The position numbers and the translations under genes were made by a program. From the NCBI GenBank assembly GCA_905213725.1, contig CAJMJM010000123.1, positions 1 through 5,054 of the forward strand: a stretch of 5,054 nucleotides of DNA. Direction: 5' to 3'. Below, one piece after another: positions 1 through 5,032 of the stretch. A model generated the notes under the pieces. It ran no database searches, was not told the origin of the DNA, and was given only the letters and a program-made list of their open reading frames with translations. This stretch comes from Collinsella aerofaciens (GTDB taxonomy: Bacteria > Actinomycetota > Coriobacteriia > Coriobacteriales > Coriobacteriaceae). The first letter of the stretch is position 1, and each line of letters starts with the position of its first letter.

Positions 1-150
1 GCCCACAAACGCGCATACATCGGCCTGTTCCCAATCTAGCAGTATCTCGTCAACTACAAAGACGCCGCCCAACTTCCGGCGAAGCAAAAGCTCATAGGAC
101 GGATCGTTGAGATTTCCGAGGCACGCTGTCGAAACCAGATTTGCAGGCAT
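1..150 (-). CDS. Unrecognised protein, N-terminal 50 residues only (cut by window edge)
   Basis: I do not recognise this gene. On the minus strand an ATG at 150-148 opens a frame that stays open for all 50 codons to the window edge, so the C-terminus is missing. The visible protein starts MPANLVSTACLGNLNDPSYE, continues with a basic LLLRRK patch, then a hydrophobic/acidic stretch (GGVFVVDEILLDW). There is no signal peptide or clear catalytic motif. The start lies three bases after the stop of the upstream FKBP gene, and a GAGG sequence inside the end of that gene can serve as ribosome binding site, so the two are probably co-transcribed and translationally coupled. It uses more A/T-ending and rarer codons (ATA, CTA, GTA, TTG) than the FKBP gene. 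The coupled start and open frame support a real gene; its function is unknown. Confidence 0.6.
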   Translation of the reverse strand, partial: MPANLVSTACLGNLNDPSYELLLRRKLGGVFVVDEILLDWEQADVCAFVG

Positions 151-153
151 AGC

Positions 154-582
154 CTAATCCTCGACCTCGACGAGCTCGATATCAAAGTTGAGGTCCTTGC
201 CGGCCAGCTCGTGGTTGGCGTCGAGCGTCACGGCCTCGGGCGTCACGTCAATGACGACGGCGGGGACGGGCATACCGCTCGGCGTGGACAGGAAGAGCTT
301 CATGCCCTTCTCGATCTGCTCGATGTTGGGAACCTGCTCGGCCGGGAAGGTCAGAACCATCTCGGGATTGTGCTCGCCGTAGGCATCGGCAGCCGGGATG
401 TGCACGGTCTTCTTCTCGCCCACCTGCATGTCGACCACGGCGGCGTCGAAGCCCTTGATCATCTGACCGGCGCCGCAGGTGAACTCCAGCGGCTCGCCGC
501 GATCGTAGGAGCTATCGAACTGCGTGCCGTCATCGAGCGTGCCGCGATAATGGGTCTTGACCTTCTTGCCCTGGTTGGACAT
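154..582 (-). CDS. SlyD-like FKBP-type peptidyl-prolyl cis-trans isomerase
   Basis: A 142-residue cytosolic protein that should catalyse cis-trans isomerisation of prolyl peptide bonds and act as a folding chaperone. The FKBP core is visible at residues 8-70: HYRGTLDDGTQFDSS, then the MIKGFD segment at 41-46 and the VGEKKTVHIPAADAYGE strand and loop. Residues of about 71-125 replace the usual flap and match the insert-in-flap (chaperone) domain of SlyD-type FKBPs. The chain then returns to the FKBP barrel with NHELAGKDLNFDIELVEV. Unlike E. coli SlyD it ends at VED with no histidine/cysteine-rich metal-binding tail. The start is the ATG at 582-580, because GGAGG lies five bases upstream; an in-frame extension to 612 would begin with TTG and has no family support. 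It is divergent from the dipeptidase gene and is followed at once by an unknown gene. The family call is firm; the exact in vivo client set cannot be told. Confidence 0.95.
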   Translation of the reverse strand: MSNQGKKVKTHYRGTLDDGTQFDSSYDRGEPLEFTCGAGQMIKGFDAAVVDMQVGEKKTVHIPAADAYGEHNPEMVLTFPAEQVPNIEQIEKGMKLFLSTPSGMPVPAVVIDVTPEAVTLDANHELAGKDLNFDIELVEVED

Positions 583-702
583 GGTAACCTCCGTAATAAG
601 GGCGGCGCACAACGCGGGCCGCCGTGAACATATGGCGCTAACTATACCCTAGTCATACAATTCAAAGACAGTTTGCAAAGAAACGCTGCAACCGGGGGAA
701 CC
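583..702. promoter_or_regulatory. Divergent intergenic region with candidate promoters for the FKBP and dipeptidase genes
   Basis: These 120 bases separate two divergent genes and must hold both promoters unless they lie inside genes. For the plus strand the best -10-like hexamer is TACAAT at 656-661, about 41 bases before the dipeptidase start; no good -35 is visible. For the minus strand the best is TATAGT (complement of 641-646), about 58 bases before the FKBP start, again with only a poor -35. The two candidates lie back to back within about 20 bases. Choice of hexamers is by eye and weakly supported. Confidence 0.35.
601..623 (-). promoter_or_regulatory. Small GC hairpin in the FKBP 5' leader
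   Basis: GGCGGC at 601-606 pairs perfectly with GCCGCC at 618-623 around an 11-base loop. In the minus-strand transcript the hairpin ends about ten bases before the GGAGG ribosome binding site. It could affect leader stability, but a six-base-pair stem in GC-rich DNA may be chance. There is no U-tract, so it is not a terminator. Confidence 0.25.
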
Positions 703-1716
703 ATGGCATATCCCGTATTTGACCTTCACTGCGACACCGCCGACCGCATCGGCTGGGCCACGCTCGATCTCGACCTGCGCTTTACCGCCGGCACCGACGG
801 TTATTTCCCCGGCGACGAAACGCATCCGCAAGATTTCGACCTCATCGAGGGCAACGCCTGCGCCATCTCGCTCGCAAAGATCGGCAACACGCCGTGGGCA
901 CAGTGCTTCGCCACGTTTATCCCCGACGAGATTCCCACTGCCCACGCCGCGCGCTTCCAGGCGCAAATCATGGCGCATATGAGCGGCCAGGCCATGCTCA
1001 ACCACGACTGCATGGTCAACGTGCGCAGTGCCGCAGACATTCGCCCCGCACTCAAGGACGGCAAGGTCGCCTGCATCCACACCATCGAAAACGCCACGTT
1101 CTTTGCCGAGGACCCCGCACTGATCGAGGTGCTCAAGAGCTTGGGCGTACTCATGTCATCACTCAGCTGGAACGCGCAGGGACCGCTCGCGAGCGGACAC
1201 GATACCCACGCCGGCCTCTCCGCCGCCGGCATCGAGGCACTTACGCAGATGGAGCACGCCGGCATGGTACTCGACGTCTCCCACCTCAACGATGAGTGCT
1301 TTGACGAGGTTGTCGCCCACGCCACGCGCCCCTTCGTCGCCAGTCACTCCAACTCCCGTGCGGTTTGCGGCGTCAAGCGCAATCTCACCGACGACCAGTT
1401 CCGCACCATTCGCGACATGGGCGGTATCGTCGGCCTCAACTACTGCAGCGAGTTTCTCTCTAACGAAGCGACCAAAGAGACCGCCGCAGATGTCACCTTC
1501 GACCAGCTAGCGGCACATATCGAGCACTGGCTCGACCTGGGCGGCGAGGACGTTATCGCGCTCGGCGGCGACTGGGACGGTGCCACGGTGCCTGCTTTCC
1601 TCTCCGATGCCAGCAAGATGCCCGAGTTCCAGAACTTTCTTTCCATTCATTTTGGCAAGACCGTGTTTCAATATCTCTGCTGCGACAACGCTCTTGCCTT
1701 CTTCGACCTTTATTAA
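703..1716 (+). CDS. Membrane dipeptidase family (peptidase M19) zinc dipeptidase
   Basis: A 337-residue protein of the renal/membrane dipeptidase family, which hydrolyses dipeptides (often including D-residue-containing ones) at a binuclear zinc centre. Expected metal ligands are all visible: H9 and D11 in DLHCDT, the bridging E129 in IHTIEN, H194 in DVSHLND and H215 in ASHSNSRA. The following RNLTDDQ and GLNY segments, and D290 in GGDWDG (usual form GSDFDG), are also typical. Length is normal for bacterial members. There is no signal peptide or membrane segment, so it is probably cytoplasmic despite the family name. The start at 703 is preceded by GGGGGAA; an upstream TTG at 673 would add ten residues without family support. 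The gene is divergent from the FKBP gene and 74 bases ahead of the metallopeptidase gene. A role in dipeptide scavenging or peptidoglycan peptide recycling is inference. Confidence 0.93.
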   Translation: MAYPVFDLHCDTADRIGWATLDLDLRFTAGTDGYFPGDETHPQDFDLIEGNACAISLAKIGNTPWAQCFATFIPDEIPTAHAARFQAQIMAHMSGQAMLNHDCMVNVRSAADIRPALKDGKVACIHTIENATFFAEDPALIEVLKSLGVLMSSLSWNAQGPLASGHDTHAGLSAAGIEALTQMEHAGMVLDVSHLNDECFDEVVAHATRPFVASHSNSRAVCGVKRNLTDDQFRTIRDMGGIVGLNYCSEFLSNEATKETAADVTFDQLAAHIEHWLDLGGEDVIALGGDWDGATVPAFLSDASKMPEFQNFLSIHFGKTVFQYLCCDNALAFFDLY

Positions 1717-1732
1717 TTTCACATCCCTTGTG

Positions 1733-1768
1733 CGGGCCGGCATGCCGAACGGTCGACATGCCGGCCCG
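1733..1768. repeat. Perfect 12-bp GC-rich inverted repeat (hairpin) between the two plus-strand genes
   Basis: CGGGCCGGCATG at 1733-1744 is the exact reverse complement of CATGCCGGCCCG at 1757-1768, around a 12-base loop; one further G-T wobble pair at 1732/1769 extends the stem in the plus transcript. The hairpin begins 17 bases after the dipeptidase stop and ends 22 bases before the next start. Neither strand has a T-run after the stem, so it is not a standard intrinsic terminator. It may stabilise the 3' end of the dipeptidase mRNA, act as a weak terminator, or be a palindromic repeat; its outer GGCCGG...CCGGCC pattern resembles the larger element at 4908-4991. Confidence 0.7.
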
Positions 1769-1790
1769 TCCCCAATCTGAAGGACCGCTT

Positions 1791-2567
1791 TTGACGCAGC
1801 AGTTTACGATTTCTGTATCCCGGCCGGATGGGACGCCCATCCCCGTCGTCGTTACCAAAAAGCGCGTCAAGAACTTCAACCTACGCGTCACATCGAGCGG
1901 TGAGGTCCACGCCAGTGCACCGCTCGGCGCCAACCGCGAGCGTATCGAAGCGTTTGTGAAGCGCAACAGCACCTGGATTATCAGCCGACTTGCCCAGCGC
2001 GAGCAACGTCAGGCGACGGTGCGAAAGCCGCTCAGCCCCTCGTCCATCATTGCACTTTGGGGCAAGCCCATCACCGTTCAGGATGCACTCGACCACAACT
2101 TTGAGTCCCCCGCACCGCGACCCAAGCAGGCTACCTTCGCAAGTTTTATGGGTACCGACGAAACGGACGAAGGCCCACAGGCCAAGCGGCGCGCAATCCT
2201 CGACGGCCTAACGTCCGACGAACTCCAAGCCCACATCAGCCAGCTTTATACGACCGAGGTCACCGCAGCGCTACGCGACATCGTGCACGCGTACGAAATC
2301 GCAATGGGCGTCACCGTGGCCCGCATTTCCGTACGCAGCATGAAAACGCGTTGGGGCTCATGCACACCTAAATCCGGCGCTATTCGCATCGCGCGCGAGC
2401 TCGCCGCCTACCCCGTCGAATGCCTCGACATGGTTGTCGCCCACGAGCTCGTCCACTTGCTCGAGCCAAGCCACAATCAGCGGTTTCATGCCCTGCTCGA
2501 CACGTACTGTCCCAACAATAGAGCTCTGTCGCAGCGGCTCAAGCAGCCACCCATAGAGACGTATTAG
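1791..2567 (+). CDS. YgjP/DUF45-type zinc metallopeptidase
   Basis: A 258-residue protein of the YgjP-like (DUF45, M48/SprT-related) metal-dependent hydrolase family; members carry a zincin active site but mostly have no assigned substrate. The N-terminal part (residues 22-68) has the family's strand pattern (RVKNFNLRVTSSGEVHASAP) and helix ending in WIISRL. The signature MKTRWGSC lies at 184-191, and the zinc site HELVH at 218-222, with E219 as catalytic base and H228 as the likely third ligand. The middle section (about residues 104-137) is low in recognisable similarity and looks like a variable linker. I chose the TTG at 1791 because AAGGA lies six bases upstream and the protein then begins where the family does; the upstream in-frame codons run through the hairpin and look non-coding. 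No signal peptide or membrane segment is present. Its stop faces the folB stop six bases away. Confidence 0.88.
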   Translation: MTQQFTISVSRPDGTPIPVVVTKKRVKNFNLRVTSSGEVHASAPLGANRERIEAFVKRNSTWIISRLAQREQRQATVRKPLSPSSIIALWGKPITVQDALDHNFESPAPRPKQATFASFMGTDETDEGPQAKRRAILDGLTSDELQAHISQLYTTEVTAALRDIVHAYEIAMGVTVARISVRSMKTRWGSCTPKSGAIRIARELAAYPVECLDMVVAHELVHLLEPSHNQRFHALLDTYCPNNRALSQRLKQPPIETY

Positions 2568-2573
2568 AACCGG

Positions 2574-3059
2574 TTAGCGCACGCGCTCGATCTCGACACC
2601 GCAACTTGCCAGGGGTAGGCCAACAGGAGCCCACGGCTTATCGAGCTTTATGCGCACACCAAGCAGCGAGGGATAGCGGCGCAGCAGCATCTGGGCTGTC
2701 CCCTCGGCTGCCGCCTCGATGAGTTTAAACGTATGCTCGCGCAGATAGCCATCGACATCGTGGCACACCGAGCCATAGTCAATCGAGGCGTCCAGGTTAT
2801 CGTGCTCCCCCGCCGCGCGCAGGTCGGCATAGAGCACCAGAGAAACGACGAACTTCTGACCCAGCGCGTTCTCCTCGGGATACACGCCGTGGTTGGCAAA
2901 AACCTCAAGGCCGTCAATGACAATACGATCGGCATGGCGCAAATCGTCATAGCTCACGTGGGGCACCGCCGTTGCGGTGGATATTTCGCCCCTTCCACGG
3001 CGGGCGAGCTCGGCGCCTTCAGTCTTGGTTGCATTCTCGGGCAGTTTCTTGTTGCTCAT
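2574..3059 (-). CDS. folB: Dihydroneopterin aldolase with an N-terminal extension
   Basis: FolB cleaves 7,8-dihydroneopterin to 6-hydroxymethyl-7,8-dihydropterin and glycolaldehyde in folate synthesis; the enzyme is a cytosolic oligomer. The FolB domain covers residues 45-161 of 161. Visible active-site positions are E63 in HGVYPEENALGQ, Y95 in SIDYGSV and K141 in LDKPWAP, aligned by eye to the catalytic Glu, Tyr and Lys of the family. The first 44 or so residues (MSNKKLPENA..., charged and alanine-rich) are extra: typical FolB proteins begin about at RIVIDG. The ATG at 3059-3057 is supported by AAGGAG nine bases upstream; a later GTG (residue 35) is possible but lacks comparable support. It is the last gene of the nrdG-folE-HD-folB run, 43 bases after the HD gene, and converges with the YgjP-like gene with six bases between stops. 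Confidence 0.93.
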   Translation of the reverse strand: MSNKKLPENATKTEGAELARRGRGEISTATAVPHVSYDDLRHADRIVIDGLEVFANHGVYPEENALGQKFVVSLVLYADLRAAGEHDNLDASIDYGSVCHDVDGYLREHTFKLIEAAAEGTAQMLLRRYPSLLGVRIKLDKPWAPVGLPLASCGVEIERVR

Positions 3060-3102
3060 CGCGATCGTCTCCTTCGTTTTGAACCCCGACCGCGCAAACT
3101 AA

Positions 3103-3684
3103 CTACACGCGAATCGACAGGTTCTTTTTATCATCGCTCCAGTTGCAAGCATTGCGCGCGGGACATGCAAAGCAGGCGCGCGAGGCCTTGTCGGCCGCAT
3201 AGAGCAGACGCTCGAGCGGTTGGCTGTTCACGCGCAGCTTTCGATGGCCCAGAATGGCCGTCTTAATGGCTGCGGCATCGGCCGGCTCAAACGCCACGTC
3301 ATCGGGCATGCCGCCGAGGATCGCATCAGCGACGCGTTCGCTTGCAACATCATGGGATATACCCGATTCATACTGTTCATCTTTGCCGATATCGTGAAGA
3401 AGTGCCGTGGCGTAGATGACCTCGCGGTCAAATTCGAGCTGTTCCTCGAGATTCTTGATCCACATAATGCGAGCGACATCGAGCAGATGGTCAATACCGT
3501 GGCGGCAGAAGATGCGCCCCGATTCCAACTGTGCAATGTTGCCCAGGTGCCGCCGGAACAGCCCGTTGGCACAGATGTAGTCGATACGAGGCATGATGCC
3601 AAAAGGCGCCAGGCCCGAAGCCATAAAACCGCGACGTGGCGTTCCCTCGTCAGTATTCGATGTAAAGTCGTTGACGACTCTCAT
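3103..3684 (-). CDS. HD-domain hydrolase in the folate cluster, with C-terminal cysteine motif
   Basis: A protein of up to 193 residues with an HD metal-dependent phosphohydrolase domain. Likely metal and catalytic residues are H62 and H66 (FCRHGIDH), the HD pair H97-D98 in ALLHDIGKDE, H111, H147 (AILGHRKL) and D165 (YAADKASR). The C-terminus carries three cysteines, ACFACPARNACNW (C171, C174, C180), a pattern I recall from related folate-cluster HD proteins and possibly a metal site. The ATG at 3684 lies two bases after the folE stop, indicating translational coupling, but its ribosome binding site is poor. The first 30 residues look unstructured, and M31 (MPRIDYIC) may be the ancestral or true start. 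Reaction is not proven. Its place between folE and folB suggests pterin phosphate hydrolysis, which is inference; a nucleotide phosphohydrolase or regulatory role is also possible. Confidence 0.85.
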   Translation of the reverse strand: MRVVNDFTSNTDEGTPRRGFMASGLAPFGIMPRIDYICANGLFRRHLGNIAQLESGRIFCRHGIDHLLDVARIMWIKNLEEQLEFDREVIYATALLHDIGKDEQYESGISHDVASERVADAILGGMPDDVAFEPADAAAIKTAILGHRKLRVNSQPLERLLYAADKASRACFACPARNACNWSDDKKNLSIRV

Positions 3685-3686
3685 AG

Positions 3687-4244
3687 TTAGCGTCCCAGCA
3701 TCCTAAAGAATCGCTCCTCGAGCGCCGGATCGGTCTCAAAGACGCCGCGGCAAGCGAGCGTCACGGTCTTGGTGCCGGGCTTTTGCACGCCGCGCATGGT
3801 CATGCACATATGCTCAGCCTCCATGAGCACAATCGCTCCCTGGGGAGCGAGATAATCCATGAGGGCGTCGGCAACCTGCGCACACAGCTGCTCCTGCAGC
3901 TGCAGACGACGGGCATAAACCTCAACCGTGCGGGCGAGCTTGGAAAGCCCAGCCACTCGACCGTTGGGGATATAGCCAATGGCGGCTTTGCCATAAAACG
4001 GCAGCAGATGATGTTCACACAGCGAGTAGAACGTGATGTCGCGCTCGATAACCAAATCGTTCGAAGCGACGGCAAAGGTTTTGGACAGGTGCTCCTCGGC
4101 ACTCTGGTCCATACCGCCGGCGATCTCGCCATACATACGGGCAACGCGCGCCGGCGTCTCCAGCAGGCCCTCACGAGTTGGGTCCTCGCCTATGCCCTCA
4201 AGCAACAACTTAATGGCGGCCTCGACTTTTTCCTGATCGACCAT
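3687..4244 (-). CDS. folE: GTP cyclohydrolase I
   Basis: FolE converts GTP to 7,8-dihydroneopterin triphosphate and formate, the first step of tetrahydrofolate synthesis. The 185-residue protein is full length for the short bacterial type. The N-terminal helix and the EDPTREGLLETPARVARMY segment (20-38) are typical. Zinc ligands are visible as C76 and H79 in SLCEHHLLPF and C147 in EHMCMTMRGV, with H78 and H145 matching the catalytic histidines of the E. coli enzyme. GYIPNGRVAGLSKLAR (90-105) and RLQLQEQL (113-120) are also diagnostic. The ATG at 4244 has GAGG five bases upstream. The HD gene starts two bases after its stop, and nrdG ends 66 bases before its start, so it may be read from nrdG or from its own promoter. 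The family call is secure. Confidence 0.97.
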   Translation of the reverse strand: MVDQEKVEAAIKLLLEGIGEDPTREGLLETPARVARMYGEIAGGMDQSAEEHLSKTFAVASNDLVIERDITFYSLCEHHLLPFYGKAAIGYIPNGRVAGLSKLARTVEVYARRLQLQEQLCAQVADALMDYLAPQGAIVLMEAEHMCMTMRGVQKPGTKTVTLACRGVFETDPALEERFFRMLGR

Positions 4245-4278
4245 CTGGGCCTCACTTTTCCGATTTCACGTTCGCGCT

Positions 4279-4309
4279 ATGGTACCACACCCTCCGGCAT
4301 CGACCGCAA
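4279..4309 (-). promoter_or_regulatory. Candidate promoter for folE-HD-folB
   Basis: In the 66-base gap between nrdG and folE the minus strand reads TTGCGG (complement of 4304-4309), then a 19-base spacer, then TGG followed by TACCAT (complement of 4279-4284), an extended -10-like sequence. Transcription would begin about 30 bases before the folE start. The -35 match is partial and the spacer is longer than ideal, so this is a weak call; read-through from nrdG is equally possible. Confidence 0.3.
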
Positions 4310-4310
4310 G

Positions 4311-4892
4311 CTACATAGTATGGGTCGAATAGACCGGATCGTCCCGCCAAAGTTCAACCGCATCACAAAGCGCAACGCCCTCGCGCTCAGCACGGGCGCG
4401 CGTAGCGTTCATATCAATCACGCGCTGATTGCTCGAGCCCCTAAAGCGCAGCGTGATATCGTACAGGTCCTGAACGAACGGGCCGTCCACCAACATGTCG
4501 AGGCAGGCTAGGATACGGTCCGTCACCTCGGTATGATGACGACCACCCGGCATAAGCTCCTCGAGCACGTCGCCGGTAAAGCACCAAATGGTCTTGCCCG
4601 ACCCCGCAGGATAGGCCGCACGCACGCGTTCGATAAAGTCGACAAGCCCCGCCTGATTCTCGGGCTCCATAGGCTCGCCGCCCAGAATCGTCAGGCCATC
4701 GATAAAGGGATGGTCGAGACTCTCGATAATCTTATCCTCGACGGCGCGATCGAACGGCTCGCCCGCAGCAAAGTCCCACGCGACAGAGTTAAAGCAATTC
4801 TTGCACCCACGACGGCACCCGCTCACAAACAGAGAAGTACGAACGCCTTCCCCATCAGCAATGTCGAAATACTTAATGTTCGCGTAGTTCAT
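4311..4892 (-). CDS. nrdG: Anaerobic ribonucleoside-triphosphate reductase activating protein (radical SAM)
   Basis: NrdG uses a 4Fe-4S cluster and S-adenosylmethionine to install the glycyl radical on NrdD, the class III (oxygen-sensitive) ribonucleotide reductase. The 193-residue protein has the cluster motif C26-x3-C30-x2-C33 in SGCRRGCKNCFN, the SAM-binding GGEP at 71-74 (LTILGGEPM), a KTIWCFTGDVLEEL segment and the closing RFRGSSNQRVIDM typical of NrdG. The C-terminal tail (about residues 160-193) is somewhat longer than in E. coli NrdG. I chose the ATG at 4892 because it gives the expected N-terminus (MNYANIKYFDIADGEGVRTS) and GGGAG lies eight or nine bases upstream; the frame stays open to 5048 but that part runs through a palindromic element. 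nrdD would be expected upstream, to the right of the window, and is not visible. This gene indicates an anaerobic or facultative lifestyle. Confidence 0.95.
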   Translation of the reverse strand: MNYANIKYFDIADGEGVRTSLFVSGCRRGCKNCFNSVAWDFAAGEPFDRAVEDKIIESLDHPFIDGLTILGGEPMEPENQAGLVDFIERVRAAYPAGSGKTIWCFTGDVLEELMPGGRHHTEVTDRILACLDMLVDGPFVQDLYDITLRFRGSSNQRVIDMNATRARAEREGVALCDAVELWRDDPVYSTHTM

Positions 4893-4893
4893 A

Positions 4894-5007
4894 GGTAACT
4901 CTCCCGGGAGGCCGGGACATATCATCCCGTCCTCAAACATTCTCGGCCTTCGGCCTGCGAAACTGCGGGCGGGACGATATGTCCCGGCCTCATGCAAAGG
5001 GTAACTC
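4894..5007. repeat. 8-bp direct repeat GGTAACTC flanking the palindromic element
   Basis: GGTAACTC occurs at 4894-4901 and again at 5000-5007 in the same orientation, enclosing 98 bases that contain the whole palindrome at 4908-4991. This is the arrangement left by a target-site duplication when a small inverted-repeat element inserts. The left copy overlaps the nrdG ribosome-binding-site spacer. An 8-base match so close by could also be chance. Confidence 0.45.
4908..4991. repeat. Large imperfect palindrome (25-base arms, 34-base loop) upstream of nrdG
   Basis: The left arm at 4908-4932 begins GAGGCCGGGACATATC, and the right arm at 4967-4991 ends GATATGTCCCGGCCTC. They are reverse complements over 25 bases except for two transitions, one of which becomes a G-U wobble in RNA. 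Each arm also contains its own short hairpin (CGGGA...TCCCG), and the loop contains GGCC-TTC-GGCC at 4945-4955, so the region can fold as a nested, cruciform-like structure. No T-run follows on either strand. The element ends 15 bases before the nrdG start and abuts its ribosome binding site through CTCCCGGGAG (4901-4910), so it could influence nrdG translation. REP-like repeat, MITE or regulatory hairpin are the alternatives. Confidence 0.75.
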
Positions 5008-5008
5008 A

Positions 5009-5032
5009 ATGAACGAAGCGAACATCGAGTAT
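5009..5032 (+). repeat. Mirrored, diverged copy of the first eight nrdG codons
   Basis: The plus-strand 24 bases starting ATGAACGAAGCGAACATC match the minus-strand start of nrdG (4892-4869) at 20 of 24 positions, giving MNEANIEY against MNYANIKY. The copy sits 17 bases outside the right palindrome arm, whereas the nrdG start sits 15 bases outside the left arm, so the two are nearly symmetric about the same centre. AAAGGG precedes it at a plausible ribosome-binding distance and the frame is open to the window edge (15 codons), so a divergent gene start is possible, but I cannot support one from so little sequence. Confidence 0.45.

Noticed and set aside
583..612. Upstream TTG start for the FKBP gene, adding ten residues
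   Set aside because: The extra residues would overlap the GGAGG ribosome binding site of the internal ATG, and FKBP/SlyD proteins start close to that ATG.
1733..1768. Intrinsic transcription terminator for the dipeptidase gene
   Set aside because: The stem is strong, but neither strand has a T-run after it, so the standard definition is not met; kept as an inverted repeat.
3783..4511. Long plus-strand open frame antisense to folE and nrdG
   Set aside because: It lies opposite two firmly identified genes, has no recognisable domain, and such frames are common opposite GC-rich coding sequence. The same reasoning removes the frames antisense to the HD gene, folB and the dipeptidase gene.
4915..4930. 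NrdR operator box in the nrdG leader (GGGACATATCATCCCG)
   Set aside because: The A/T core is superficially similar, but the flanking bases do not fit the NrdR consensus and no properly spaced second box is present; the palindrome arms explain it better.
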